Below, piece by piece: positions 25,997 through 40,574 of a DNA stretch of 64,000 nucleotides; the first letter of the stretch is position 1; each line of letters opens with the position of its first letter. This DNA comes from Chrysomallon squamiferum (Eukaryota > Mollusca > Gastropoda > Neomphalida > Peltospiridae). The DNA lies in assembly GCA_012295275.1 (NCBI GenBank), contig CM022665.1, forward strand, positions 41,121,152 through 41,185,151. Direction: 5' to 3'. The notes beneath the pieces are model-generated. The model did no database searches. It was not told where the DNA came from and was given only the letters and a program-made list of their open reading frames with translations. A program made the position numbers and the translations under genes.

Positions 25997-28900
25997 AAAC
26001 AACAACAATAATAATAACAAAAATAATAATAACAATAATAATTACAATAATAATTAAAACAATAAATAATATAATAGTAATAATAATAATATTTGTATAT
26101 TTTCCTTTTAACTATTAAAACATTATAGGATAAAAAAATATATATTATTAGCAAATACCATTAATTAATAACATCTGTTGATGATCATAAATTCACTGTA
26201 AAAAAGTACAACCTAATTCTTTGTAAAGTTTGATGTGAGCTTTCTAAAAAAAATTAGTACAAATATTTTCATTACCATCCATAAGTAATTGCAACATGTA
26301 TGTATTCAGAAGAGACTGAAGACATCTGAAAATTAACAGAATGTATCATGTATTGAAGTTATTGAATTTTACAGGAGAACTAGAAGTATATGACATACTT
26401 CACTTTTACTTGACAAAAACATCCAGTTTGTTGCAAGAACTTTGACAGATAACATAACTAACAAAAGGTAACCTTCATCTCAACTGGCCAGCAGTCTGCA
26501 ACAACTCACTGGTCATCAGTCCACTCCAAAACACTGGTTATTGCATTTGTCATTACAAGCTAGCATGACTTCTTCATTTGTCTTTTTTTTTTTTTTTTTT
26601 TGTCTTTTTTTCTGAGATTCTTCTTCTTTCTTTTTTTTCTTAATCATTTCAGTGAAAATCTGAGACTAATTCATCACTTGTCATATATCTCTTGGGATTG
26701 CTGTTTATTTTCAGTCTTTGTTGATTTTTAAATTAGACCCATTGTCTTAACAGGACAGCATGGTTTCTTTCTATTTGGTTTTTTTTTTTTTTTTTTTTTT
26801 TTTTTGTCTCTAAGAATGTAAGAATTTCAACAACATATTCAGACTGAATTTTTTTATTTCATGGTTTGTTTCTTGTTTTTGTTTACAGATTCTTTGTTTC
26901 ACTGTAATAAATACAAACATAAAGTATTCCTGGTGACAAGTAACTGGAACTGTGATTCACTAAATAAGTCATTTGACAGTTTCATTTCTCAAAGTGACAG
27001 TTTTGTTTAAGTTCAGATCATTGTGGGGTGAAAAAATTAAGAAAAATAACATACAATATAAAATGTTTTTAAAATGTCAGTATCCCACAAAATTAAGAGA
27101 CCTTCATTATTTGTTTTTATAATTTTAAAAATTTACTTTATATAAATGCATTCCAAGTTAAATATTTTATTTGCTGTTTCATGAAATACATCATCCTGTC
27201 TGGTGAAAGAATCAGACACTGTGGTGTACATTGGTTTTCTTAACTCCATTCTTACATGCATTTGTTTGCTCATAAAAGAATCTACTGCATGAATTCCTTT
27301 TAAAGTTACCTTTGCATGGCTGTATATTCATAAATATATATTCATTTTTATTACAATAAAACATTAATATTTGTAAATATCCATAAATATACTTTCACTG
27401 GCATTATAATAATTTCAAAAGTGAAAATACTGGGTGTTCTTATCAAAGGTTTGTAACTTGTTTTTAAATGGCATTTATCTTTAGTAAATGGAAGTTGTAA
27501 ATCCATAAACTTAATTCATGATGAACTAACCTGTACAGATTTCTTAGATATCTTACCCCTTAAAGATAAAATGTAATTTGAGTAACATCTATTTCCTGTA
27601 TGACTCTCTTTCATTGTCAGAACTGTATGCCTCCAAGCAATTTAAAAAAGATAGAAAATTTTATGTTATTTTTCACTTTTGTTTGTTTATTATAATAAGC
27701 TTTGTTGCAGATTATTCTAAATCTGTCTTTAATAATAAAGCTTGTCACTAACATAGCAGATTATTAGCAAAGATTAGTATGAATTACCAGTAAAATAATC
27801 ATCTAAAAGATGCAAAAATAATAAATTTGAACTTCACCTCTACTTTAAATTTATGGTATTGGTATATTTTTGTAAGTTGGATTGGATATTTAAAATAATT
27901 CTGTTCTTATTATTTTTTTTTTTTTTATGTAGATAGCATGAATTTGTACACTTTTCTGGTGATGGTTAAAATCTATTTTTAAATTTAATATTAAGATAAT
28001 TAACATTTTAATAATTATTAGTTGTGTGAACTTTTCTTTCAATGAAAATACATCGGTTATTTTTAATATATATATATTTTTTTTTTAAATCATAAAGTGA
28101 TAAGCTAATATGTACTAAAAATACAGATCATTACATTATTATTGGTCTCTATTTCCTTGGTTTATAACCAGTAATTTATGTACATGTATAGCTTCTTTTT
28201 ATCATTTTCGATTTTTATTGTTTTTTTAATTACAAGATGCAAGAGATGTTCAGAAGAAGTAAAAAAATCATGCATGTAACATCAATGCAAAATAAAAACT
28301 CATTTTGATTTTAGTTTTTCCATTACTTAGAAGGTTAGTCAAGTTTAAAGTCCAAACATAATTTCTGTAAGTGTTTGTGATTAATCACTGAGACAATCTC
28401 TGATAACTACAGTGCAAACTTATGTTATATTTTTCTGGGACATCACATAATTTTTTTTTTTTTTTAATTTAAAATAAAATTGTTTTTATCCTGTTTTGTG
28501 TATAATTTATTTTAAGTAATGTTTTATTTTACATTCTAATTATTTTCAGATATTTTGTGTTTAGAAATTTAATGCATGGCTTCAGTTTACAGAATTAGCA
28601 CATTTTTTTTTTTAATCATTATTAATTTAATTTTTAATTTTTATTTATTTATTAATTATTATTGTTATTATTATTATTATTATTTCATTATTCCTGTTAT
28701 TAAAAAAAAAAAAAAAAAAAAAAAACGATGTTAAAATTCACAAGCATATTAAAGCAGTTCTGACAATTAATTCTTAATGCTATTTTTCAGGAACCCACAT
28801 TCAAATTGTTTTTTTTAAATATTTACCTTATTTTATTACGTATGTATTAAAAGGGAGATTTGCTCAATGTTTGATGGGGTAAAAAAGCCATAAAAAAGTC

Positions 28901-31300
28901 AAATAATCCCATACTCTGCAAAATTATACATCTTTTATTTTTTGGGCTGTTTTAATTTTTAATTTAAAAAAAGTACTCAGTAACATGAAAATATTATGTT
29001 GATCTATTTGTATGTGTGTGTATGTCTGTGGTGGTTGGATGTAGGTATTATTATTATATTAATGTTACATGCTTACTAAATTGGTGTATCTGTTAATGTA
29101 TGTATGAGGTGTCAGTATTTGATAAATTGTTTATACTGCCTTGTATTTATGTATATTCAGATTGTTATGTTATTTTAACAGAATAGCACAAAATTATGCA
29201 AATACATTTTGATCATTTTTTAAAATACATAATTGTTGGTTTTGTTTTTATTTCTTAATTAGTGTGCTTATCCTCAGAAATAAAATAATTATAAAAACAA
29301 AACAAAAAGACATTATTTAAAACAAATTTTATTAAATGACAATGAAGTTTGTATGCACATATAAAAGATGATATAAAATGCAATAAATATCAAATTTGGT
29401 CAAATAGTAATATAATTTTATTCCAAAATAAAAAAATAAAAAAATAAATTGTATTATAATATATAATAATTTTAAAAACACCCCAAAGTATGGGAATTAA
29501 AACAAATTTCTTTAAAGTATACCTTTAACAAAATCCGATAGGACATGACAAATGGTAGCTGATAATGCTGACAACATGTCATGGATTACATTTCTCAAAC
29601 AAGTATTAAACATGATTTAGTTTAATGCTATGTAATTATTATGGATGTCTTTCAGATTAAAATGACTCCTTCTGCATAAAATAATCTAATATTATTGTGT
29701 TTTAAAAAAAAAAAAAAAATGTAAACTTAAAAATCTTGCTCTTAAAATCTCACTGATCTACAGATAAGTTTAATACTTCCTTCATTGCCGATAATCATGA
29801 TGATTATAAAGTTTCTATGATTATAACCTGGATATCATACTATTGCTCATTGAAACATAACTTTAAATTTGCATTTTACTGCTTATTGAACACACTGTTA
29901 TAAAACACACACAAACAAAAATATTGACAGCCTACGGTTATCTTCTTTTCCACATAGATTAGGTAGAAATTTAATATATATTTAATTCTAAAGAAAAAAA
30001 AAAAAAAGATTTAACACTGTTTAAATACTGGATGGCAACCTGGATATATTTTACTTGATTGTGATTCACCTATTATAATTATAATTCTAAATTTAATGCA
30101 TACATATTACTGAGAAACTGTTTAATGCAAAGTGTCAGGAACTACAACTCATTATCAAAATCATTTCATATGTTTTTTTTTTTTTTTTTAAATTTTTTAA
30201 ATATAATTTAAAACTGAATAAAATACTTCACTTGTAAAATAATATAATTTATTAAGAATAATCTTATAATGCAGCCTTTAATGAAAAAGATTAATAATAT
30301 TTATATATGAATATCAGATTTTTATACAGTAAATTTTTTAAAAGTATCCCTTTACAATTAATATCCTGGTATAGGTTCATATCTTAAATAAAAAAAATAT
30401 TAAAATTAAAAAAACAACTTTTTGATACTGATTTCCATTGCACAGATAATCTGTATTTTGGTAATGAATAATTTAACCCTCCCATAAATATATTACTGAA
30501 AAGATTTTAACAGTTTAAACTTGTAATTGCAGTGCAGTGTATTATGGGAAAATTACTGTAAATTTGGGTTTTAAAATCAATAACTGAAATAAATTATTTC
30601 ATTGTAAAATAATACAATATATTCTGCTTAAGTATTATGATTTTATTTTCATTCTTAATTTAAAATATGTATACCAGCATTTTTGTAGAATTAATCTTTC
30701 AATTTTTTAACAAATATTTTATATGTAACTTTTAATATAAAAGTACTGTATTGGTTTTATGTTCACATATTTAGCCTTTAAAACCAAACCAATCCAACAA
30801 AACAAGTAGATAACATTTTTGACTAGATTTTGCTTAAAAGAAGTCATGAAGATAAGAACAGAGGCACATCTGTAAACAATTTAGGTTTCAACTTCCACAG
30901 TTTCCTGAAACTTTATGTATGCTGTGGATCCTCGCATATCAAAATGGAGATACCTGAAGAGAAAAGTGTATTTTCCATACAATTAATAATGGAAACAAAT
31001 GCATGCATATGTCTGTCTGTCTCCTTCCCTCCCACCACAAATGCCTTCAAAAAGTTAAAATAAAATAATAATTTTTAATATATTTCCAAATTTAAAAATA
31101 AAACGAACAAAAAAAAATCACAATAAGTACAGATTTACAAATAACAGAAAGCAATTTCAATCCATGTATAACACACACACACACACACGCACACACTTTC
31201 TAATGTAATTATTATAACATGATATTTGTTAATTAGTATCTAATAACTTGCTGAAAATATGAATAAAAGCACTGACATGCATAACAAAATAAACTAGGTC

Positions 31301-31306
31301 TTTATT
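31301..31306 (-). terminator. Candidate poly(A) signal of SLC46
   Basis: AATAAA on the minus strand, about 105 bp after the SLC46 stop codon. It is the nearest hexamer in a plausible 3' UTR, but AT-rich DNA makes chance matches common. Confidence 0.35.
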
Positions 31307-31411
31307 TATGAGATTGTAACACAAGGAATAATTTTTGAAATTTACAACTGGATATGAAAACAAAAAATACTAAACATAAAGGCTTCTTTAAGTGATGACG
31401 ATGATCAAAAC

Positions 31412-34400
31412 TTACAACAAAATGCTGAATCCAATAACAGTAATTCCAGCAGCAATGAGGAAACAGAAACCAGGCATAATGTGAAGAGTGGCTGGGTACA
31501 GCTCATTAAACATAATGGAGGCGAGAAGAGAAGCTACATTCTCAGCAACAGCTACAATACTGAACAGTCGACCTGAAAACAGAAATTATTTAGTAAAGTT
31601 CTTTATTTCATGTTACACAATAATCACATTTGTCCACAAATCTTCAATGTGATGTTAGTTTTCATGCTTAGGGTTTTTTTTTTTTTTTTTTTGTGAAACC
31701 TTTATTCAAACTTATTTTAAAAAACTGTTAACAAACCTTTAGGAGTCTTCTAGATTGTTTCAAGTCCTTTTTACTCTATACATTTCGTAATGAGTGCAAA
31801 CACATACATGCACAATCAAAATTTCTGTCAGTAAAAAAAAAAAAACAGATCAGGATAGTACACCATTAATTTTAACTGCCAAATCTATTGTCCATTTATG
31901 TACCTAATTAATTCACTGTAGTTTTATAATTATTATCATCTCTGCTTGCCTGTGTTATATAAATATTAAGTTTGAAGTTTAATTCTGATATATTCCTCCT
32001 ATGGCAGAATTTTCACAAATACTTGGTTGCAGTAGCAAGCAAAAGATCAAGGCTTCAAAAAATAATTTTATGTGATATAATATATATTTAAAATTATTAT
32101 TATATTTTGTATTTTGACTTTGACTGTGTAAAATTTAGTAAGTAGTATTTTTGTTTGTTGTCGATGGATACCTTGTTCATTCTTGTCCACCATACTTGAA
32201 AGCAGTGAACGGGTGCCTGAAGCTGGGAAGCCTTGAAACATGGACAACAGTACAACTGGAAATAAATAAATAAACTTTAACACAGGTTTTATATTTAAAT
32301 ATTATATCATATTCTGTACTTCTATTCTGAATTTAGCATCCAAATAATAACAACCACTATCAACAGCCCCCACCCAAAACAACAAAATTTAAAAAATAAA
32401 TGAATAAAATATGAAGAAGATTAAGATGACTGAAAAAAAACCTAAAGTCCAGTTTTCATTTTTTTTCAAATCAAGAAGATCTTTTTACAAATTTAGTTAG
32501 GTATATGTCAGTAGAGAAACTGGTGGAGGCTTTTAATTGTAAATCTGCTGCAAGTAATTTAATTTTATCTAAAATCAACATAAATAATATATAACAAATA
32601 GTTTACACTAAAAAAAGTCATACTGAATTGATAAATATTTTAAATAAGAAAACCCTGCCACTAAAATCTACATATTTGGAAAGTGGAAGGAAATAATATT
32701 AGAAATATCTTTTTAAAAATGTTTAATACAAAAATAATAACAAAATAAATTAAAATATATATAATAGTTAAAATAATAATAATAATAAATAAATAAATAA
32801 AAGTAAATAATTTTTAAAAAAGAAAAAAATTATAATATAAAATTATACTGATGCAAAATGACATGTGACATTAATCCATTAATAATTACTTACCAATAAA
32901 AACCATCCAAGTTTTGGTTGCCACACCAATCACAATGAGGGCAATGGTTTTGGAAATCATCCCACCCAAGGCCACTGTTGTGTCCCTCAGATAAAACTTT
33001 TGTTTTAAAAGAGGTAACAATGTCAGAAGAAGAAGACATCTAGAAAAATTTTCAAGTCCTTTGTAATAACCATACATTGTCTGAGACCAACTTAGAGGTG
33101 TCTTCTTTGTGTACAAATATAAAATATCCAGTTCACCTAAAAAAAAAAAAAAATATTATAATAATAAATAATTAAAAAGAAAAGAAAAAGGAAAGGAAAG
33201 AAGGAAAAAAATGTGATAATTAAGAGGTAAAAAAAAACAAAACAAAAAAAAACCTGCCTATTTGTATGGAAGAAATCAATTAAATATTCTTAATGTTTTT
33301 TAATTTTTTTTTAGCCTATCTATAGTATATAAAATGTAGTTGGTATTTATTGGACCATGCCACTATAATACATCAATTTTTTTTTACCAAATCAAAAATA
33401 TCACATCTTGGAGTACATCTAATGTACTGGCATTAAACAATCATTGATAAAAAAAAACCCATCTATCATTGAGAAGCTGTCACAGATGAAATACAATTGC
33501 ATGGACAAATACTTGACTTCTCAATGGCCCTGTCAAAAACAAGGACAAGACTGTAGCCATCATAATCATTCATTCTGAAATCAAACCAAAGACTACAAAT
33601 GAAAGAATCTTGACATCAATGTTTCAAACTGGCTGACTGACTGACAAATTTGCCATTTTATGAATTGTGATCTATTTGAAAAAAAAAAAAAAAAAAAAAA
33701 AAAAAAACAAGGGGAATTCATACAATTCATCCATTCCAATTACAATCACTGGGTTATTATATCTGATGTAGCTGAATACCCCACTGCAACAAAATATTTA
33801 TGAAGAAAATCTAATAAATCTTAAAATGATCCTGGTGAATGTGCAAATTGTCCTGGTGAATGTTACATCTGTGGGCACTATGATATTACCTTTGACAAAT
33901 CACTGACATCTGGTGAAAACTCAGTGATCTTTATTACAGTGACATTCAGAGAGAGTTGAAAAACACATTCACTTGTAATCATACTGATATCTTCTCTTCA
34001 GAATGTCAATTGAGAATACCTCTGCATATTAGTGAACATGAAATTGAAATTTACTGATATTAGTGAGAACATGGAAGATGATATAAGAATGGCTGAAAGT
34101 GAGAAGTGCTTTCAGTGGTATCACTATTGGTGTGTTAAACTTGTGGAAACAACAGATTAAAAGATTATTTATGCAGTATGTCATATGCATCATTAGTATC
34201 GTCTTGGGTGTATTTCTGTAGCTACAGGCTTTTTTGATCAGTGTGAACCTGAATATAATTTTGTATTTGGATTCATTTGGATTTTTCAATATATAATGGC
34301 CCATGAACTGATTACAAATATGTTTAAAATTCACTGACAGTATCACAGGATGTAATTAAAAAAAGGACAAAGTTAATTTTAAAACCCAAAAATATATAAA

Positions 34401-37400
34401 ATTAACATGTCATAAGTCATAAGTATTAAATTTAATGTTTTAAAAGCTGATAGGGTGGAAACTAAGCAAATGTGTTCTAAAAATAGCTCATTAGACCATT
34501 AATTATTATTGTAGTGTAAATTAATAGCATACATTAGCTCATTATAATGTAAATTAATTAAAATTTATAACAACAAAATACATGTTGGTTAAAGATACAA
34601 AATAACAATAACATAACTGATACATCTGGTTTATTGTTAATAATAACAATGTTAAAACAATGTATTTGTACAAATGAGATAACCCTTAAAAAAAACTGTT
34701 CTAAATATATCTCATTTATCTACCAGTCTGTAATACCTCTGCACCTTCCCCCAGTTTCAGGGGTTAACCCAAATGGAATGCAATGAAAAGGCTTTGACCC
34801 TGGAAGAACCACTTTTTTTTTTTTCTTCAAATAATATTCATTGTAAGGTAACTATTTATAGTTAAACCAGTGTTCTGTGTTATTATGTAAAATACTTCAT
34901 TTACACTTTGTGGAATGTAGTTATATGATTTATCATGTGGCACTGTAACCTTTTGTAAAAATGTTATATATTCTGATGCACACTTTAACAGAAATTGTCA
35001 TTTATAATACTCTAGAGTTCTATAAAATCACAATTAACGCAGAAATCTTATCTTTACAAGTTTCATTATGTATGTCACATGACATACACACATTAAATTT
35101 TTGACATTTATGTTTGTATTTTTATTCTGTTATTACTATTTTTATACTTCAGTGACATTTAGATATACTTATACTTGGTAATAGTGTACTTTTTTCTTCA
35201 AAAATATTTGTAGTAACTAAGAAATAATGTATTGCTAGCTGTTTTCTTATGTCACTATGTGTTATGTCATTTTCTAATAGTTGCCTTTTGGAATCTTGAA
35301 CAAACAAGAATCTTCCACAGCTGGAATGGCTGAAATCATGGAAAATTACAACAGAAGATGTATATAGCAAACCTCTTAGCATACTCTGAAGGTCTGAATG
35401 TGAAGAATGGTAATAAACTGGAAGTTTGATATGACTGATTTTTACAGCAAACGCCATCCCTAATATTTTTATTTAGAGGCCAGTTTAGTTGGAGCTACTT
35501 AAGAAAGAATTAGGCAAATCTCTTAGTATAGTGTTTTATTGTGACAGTCTGAGTTAAGAAAGAATTGATACTCGACTTTATGCAATAAATGGGTAGAATG
35601 AGTGGACATGTCCTGACATGCATTAGACTGGTATTCAAGAGTCACACAAGGAACTGATATAATGTACAGGTATTACGTGTGTTTTTATCTACACCTAATA
35701 AAACATATAATATTATATCAAATTTCAGATTTTAAAATGTCTAAATCATTATTTGTTATCTGAAATTATGCTTATCTTTACATGTATACACTCATTCATG
35801 ACAGTGACGTTCTTGAACTTACACTGAAATATTTTTTCATTCCAGGATACTTCTGATGAGTTTTTCAACTTTGAAAGCCACAGATGAAAGAAACATTGTA
35901 TAATTTAAAACAGGTTTTCGATCACACTGGTGTATCAAACAATATTATGGAATGTTTCGACAAAGCTGAAGAATAATATTTATTATATTTTCAACTGGAG
36001 TTTTGACACTTCTCAGCTTTATGGTGCTTAATAAAATGGTGGACATTTTCTTTAACACACGTGATCTGCCAGATTCCAAAGAAGGAAAACAACCTTGTAT
36101 GGATAAAGCAGCTGTGAAGATTGCTGTTTTCTTCACTGAATTTCAATGGTGTACTTACTCCATGTTGCAACTGATATGGAACCAGATGCTGGAATGTACT
36201 CTGTGTGTCTGGCAGACTCACAAACAGCAATGGCCTATTGTAATCATTTATTATGCACTTTTGGATCATGGTTCCATTTAGAGTGTTTAGATATAGATAA
36301 AGATGATGTCCTGGAAGAGGACTGGCTCTGACCTGAAGATTGCAAAATAGAGAATGAAGCAAGCAAAGGGAAGAACATTTTCTGGGTTTTTTTTTAACAT
36401 CAAATGACTGCTTTGGCACTGCAGGACATGATGCTGTAATGGAAAATGATGGGCCACAACTGATTTAAATAAAGTACAGGTATGTATATTTATAAAATGT
36501 TTCTACTTTCTAAAAAACAAGGATTCAATTTTCATATTTCAAAGTGTATTAACTTTTCAGATTTCTTAAATTTTGTTTAAAACATGCATTTTAATATCAA
36601 ACTTAAAATGGTGTATCAAAAAATATTTTATTTTAAAAATACAAATGAACTTTTACCATCTAGAAGTATAATAAACAATACATTCTGAATATAACATGCA
36701 TTTTAAAGATTTGTATATAGGTGACTGTTTTTCCTCACACATTGTACTGTTATGCTTCAATCTGTAGGTGACATTTGTTTAAAGGAGTATAAATGAGGAA
36801 GAAATACAGTGTGATATCTCTGACTAAATATGTTTGTTTTTGTTTTTTTTTTTTAAATGTGAGAGAAAGAGAGAGAATGAAAGATACTGATAAAGCAATT
36901 TGTAAACACATATACATAATAATAGTAATACATATATATATTACTATTCTGAAATAAAACAATTTTAATACTTTCCATCCAGCTATATGATAAAAAATAT
37001 TTATTTACTATTTAATAAAAATACCTACCTGAGGTTCCAATCATCAGAATCACCATGGTAACCACCAGCAGTACCACATACAGAACTCTTTTGTCTGTTC
37101 TTCCTTTCCTGACACACCTCCATGTCTCTAACAGCGAATCAGTTAACCAATATTTTAAAATTCCCATTTCACCTCGGCCAGAATTCTCCACTTTCACGTT
37201 TTCCAGCCAGGAGACAGAGTAAAACAAAGCAACAAACAAAACACCACAGTTAAACGAGAAAACAAAAATAAAACTGGTATTTTCTAACATGATCCCTGAC
37301 ACGAGAACACCAAGAGTTCCAGCAAGGGAGGTCATCGCTTCCAAAACTGCAACTCTGACAGTCTTGTTGCCATCAGTGGCAATGTGTGTCACGTAACTGT

Positions 37401-37893
37401 AGACTGCCATCATAACACCAATATACCCACCACACAAACCATTCACAAAAATACCAATTAACAGAAAGTTGAGAGATGCCTCCATATAAATGGAGTTTAT
37501 TAAATTGCTTAGTGTATAAACCAGACATCCAATAATGGGCAAGATGACTGGAAGTTTTCTACCTACTTTGTCACCTAAGGCACCAGTGAAAAAAAGAACA
37601 GTAAAACATGAAGGAACAGTTAAAGCAATGGTGGTCTTTAGAATCCAGAAGGACGTCTCTGATTGCAAATAGTCCTCTTCTGCCTTATGCTCCTTTTGGA
37701 AAGTTGCATTTTTTAATGCACTGCATAATGTCACATTGTATTTGTCAATGCACACTTTGTGGTATATAAGAGCTTGGAGAATGGGAAAGGTCAGATATGA
37801 AACCAACATGTACAGGAATAATATTGGCTCCACTGTAATGATGTCGGTGTTGAATGAACACCTTCCTATTTTAATAGTGTAGTGAACAGCCAT
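31412..37893 (-). CDS. SLC46: SLC46-family (proton-coupled folate transporter-like) MFS transporter, 4 exons, 450 aa
   Basis: Exons: 37893-37029, 33136-32894, 32255-32172, 31572-31412 (TAA). Phases close exactly. The product begins shortly before VEPILFLYM, the N-terminal signature of SLC46 proteins, followed by TM1, a luminal loop with Cys residues and two N-glycosylation sequons (NVTLC, NATF), and TM2 ending in FTGALGDKVGRKLPVILP, a canonical MFS motif A. Later blocks match the family in order: RVAVLEAMTSLAGTLGVLVSG in TM5-6, a charged central loop, FQGFPASGTRSLLSSMV, DKNEQGRLFSIVAVAE, and ELYPATLHIMPGFCFLIAAG before TM12. Length agrees with SLC46A1/A3 (about 460). Members carry folates (A1) or lysosomal/peptide-type substrates (A3); which applies here cannot be told. 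The true Met is taken at 37893 because upstream in-frame codons lack ATG. Intron 1 is 3.9 kb and carries transposon debris. Upstream non-coding exons are possible. Confidence 0.92.
33830..34345 (+). pseudogene. Decayed coding-like stretch (CPGECYICG motif) in SLC46 intron 1
   Basis: On the plus strand, around 33838-33920, an open stretch reads PGECANCPGECYICGHYDIT followed by FDKSLTSGENS. The CxxC-PG-xCxxCG cysteine arrangement looks like a zinc-binding module of a transposon-derived protein. Readable fragments in shifting frames continue to about 34345 (for example CQLRIPLHISEHE). Multiple stops and frame changes show decay. It is antisense to SLC46 and may belong to the same inserted element as the PHD-like remnant at 36146-36352. 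I could not name the family. Confidence 0.4.
36146..36352 (+). pseudogene. PHD-finger-like remnant, transposon-associated, in SLC46 intron 1
   Basis: The plus-strand frame gives CLADSQTAMAYCNHLLC, then FGSWFHLECLDIDKDDVLEE, then DWL-stop-PEDCK. Spacing C-x4-C, FHLEC (H-x2-C) and W-x-[C]-P-E-x-C is that of a PHD finger; the stop TGA (36329-36331) sits where a PHD Cys codon (TGC/TGT) is expected, so a point nonsense change is likely. Upstream, 36003-36145 encodes VLNKMVDIFF in another frame, resembling the C-terminal part of some THAP9/DUF6589-like transposon proteins, some of which end in PHD-like fingers. The family assignment is tentative. Confidence 0.5.
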
Positions 37894-40574
37894 ATTGGTG
37901 TTTCTCAACTCAGATTAACAGTTTTGGAAATGATTTAATTATATCTGAAAAGAAGAAAGAACTACATTATAATTTTTAACTCCTGAAATTTCCATTATTA
38001 CACAGTAATATTAAACATTATTTAAAATTTGTGCAGTTTTACTTTTAGATAGGCAAAAATTCTTAACTGTAATTTGATTATTCATAAAGCAGAGATTTTA
38101 CTTCACGTTTTATAAATAAAATTTTGAGACATAGTTTACTAGATTATTTTGCAACCACAGATATTTATATTAATATTCTGGATAAGATGACCAAATTTAT
38201 TATATCTAAAATCAGCACCAACATGATCTATTTAAATAAACTATTTGATTTTCTGACCTACTGTCTTAATCATTATTCTAAAAAAAAAATACCATATGAA
38301 AAAAATGCATTTATGTCTTAGTAATTTATGCTAGTTTTCATGTGAAGATTATTTTCAAGATCAGTAAAATGTAATTATAAAATTGACCATGATAAATAAT
38401 GAATGTTTTTGCTTTGTTTCTGTGCTATAACTAGTAAGGTTTTGTAGCAATCTAGAAATAAAAATTCCTAAATGTAATGAAACAATTGTCATATGTAATG
38501 AATTACTCTCATAATTTGCCTTTACAAATATGATAATTTGTTAAAATATAAACATATAAAATGAAAATGTATCAAGATGTGAATTTTCATAACGATAATG
38601 GCAATCAATCATAGGCTTTTTATTTTACTTTAATCATTATTGTATCTGAGTGCACTAAAATATATTTAACTTTAAGGTGCAAATATGTTTTATATTTTAA
38701 AAACCTCCATTTTTATTATATTATATATATATATATATATATTTAGTTGTTTTATATAAATAGTTAATGTAACAAATATCCTATCTCATACAATATGTCA
38801 AGCATATTTATTATAATAAAATACGGGATGAGGATTCACATATTCTAAAAAGCATTATTTCTGACTATATCATTTGCACGTGATAATGTAGCCTCTTATC
38901 TAGACTACGACTTGGTGTCCTGAAGTCATCATAAAATCCCCGATGTTCAAATAGGCCTATGCTAGTATGTAGTATGTAGAGTGTAGATCTAATTTTAGAA
39001 CACACGGGTTATATCGTGTCAGTATCGAACTTCATCTTCGAAGTCAAGACTATTTGCAAAAGATATGGTATAAATATTTTTCAGTGATACACTTCAAATC
39101 TCTTCGATAAATGTAAACGTTCAATTTGTACAACTGCAAAAAGATCGACTGATTTCAAAGATAAAGTGGATACGCATTATGCAATTTCCGGCTTTTAGCA
39201 CGCACCGCAGCATTGTTTGTTTTGAGATGTGTGGAGCGGCGCTTTGTTATTGCAAAGTGGATTTTTTACTGCATGGGGTAGATCAAAATGCTCCCGTTTA
39301 TTGTTAGAAAAGTACAGTCAGTCCGGCTCCAGTTGTACAGGGATGTTATGGCTGCATTCAGATATTTTGTAATAGTATTCTTTTATTATTGTCTTTCTTA
39401 TGAATCATCGTAGACAGCAACACCGCACGCCGTTATTTTAAAATAAATATTTACAATCGTACAATATTTACAATGCCAGTGCTATTCTAATACTTGAATA
39501 AATAAAAACAAAAGTAACATATAAGCATTATCATTCACAAGAAATATTTATTATAATATACATAGTATAACATAATATTAATATCTGATGAAGCAATTTC
39601 ATACTTTTTACTTTAACAAATGTTAAAGTTAAAAAAACAACAAAAATACGTGTATCATAACAAAATTATATGCTGGAATTTAATAAAAATTAATAATAAA
39701 AAAAAAAATATCAACATATTTGCATGAATGATAATTTGAAGGAGCAAGATGGACAAGTTATTGATAGTTTCAAGATGTCACTTGGAAAATACATTAAATT
39801 ATTTCTTTGATTTCAGTGATTCAGTAATAGAGTAATAATCCCTTAACTTGTCATTACTTTTCATTAAGTTACAGATTGTTTTAAATAAGATGAAGTAACA
39901 AAATTTTGTTTTATGGATAATCATCACATTTCTTCATTAAAAAAAAAAAAAAAAAAAAATCATTATTTTGAATGAACACTGAATTAAAAAGAACTCTGAA
40001 ATATAATAAAAATGCTGGTAGCAATTATTTCATTTGATAAAAATTATAATATATACTCAGACACACATGAATACAGATATATCTGTTTATATTTTAATGA
40101 ATGCTGCTGTATAGAAATATACCAGTATTATTAAAAGAAACTGAGAGAACAAACCTTCAGTTATCTTATTCTTGTTTCAATCAATTTCTGTAAAGCCTTT
40201 TCAGTGAGTTTTCATAAAAATCCTGGTCATTTATAAAATAATTTAAAAATAAGAAAAAGAAAAGATTACATATTTTTATAATTCACTAATAAATCATTTG
40301 TAAATATCAATACAATCTGATCACTATTTGTACATGTCCAATTTAACTGAAACAGACTTGAAAATGTCAGCTATGTTTGTAAACACTTGATAAAAACTTT
40401 AATTTGTGACTGAAAAAAAAAAAAAAAAAGAAGCAAAACAAGAACAGTGTTATTATTCTTCTGTGTATGTCTAAGCACACTTTTCCTTCAAATGGTAATA
40501 AATAGCAGGCAGTTCCATTTCCATGTTTGGTACTTATTTAAAAACCAAGTCCTTTAAAGATAAGCAGACTTCTT
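37894..40574. other. Intergenic region upstream of SLC46 and downstream of TBCE
   Basis: No coding exon found. 38870-39430 is richer in CpG than its surroundings and contains TTTCCGGC (ETS-like, about 39184), GCACGCACCGCAGC and GGAGCGGCGC, so it is the likely SLC46 promoter or a non-coding first exon. A short (TA)n tract lies at about 38723-38741 and A runs near 39939-39959. The part nearest 40574 is presumably TBCE 3' UTR. Confidence 0.5.

Larger units (their letters stand above)
24907..31411. other. Gene-poor region between RMDN stop and SLC46 stop
   Basis: No protein-coding exon with support was found apart from the exon-like segment at 25231-25314. AATAAA at 25088-25093 could end the RMDN transcript. 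The rest is AT-rich DNA with many T or A runs (for example 26587-26601, 28704-28725), an (AAT)n/(ATT)n hairpin-forming tract at about 25579-25632, AAT/AAC-rich sequence at about 25935-26095, and a CA tract near 31171-31195. Parts may be long 3' UTR of either convergent gene. Confidence 0.6.

Noticed and set aside
35149-35457. 102-aa minus-strand open frame in SLC46 intron 1
   Set aside because: No family similarity; the plus strand of the same DNA looks more like decayed transposon coding sequence.
35991-36419. 142-aa minus-strand open frame
   Set aside because: Antisense to the PHD-like remnant; starts from a non-ATG codon and has no recognisable domain.
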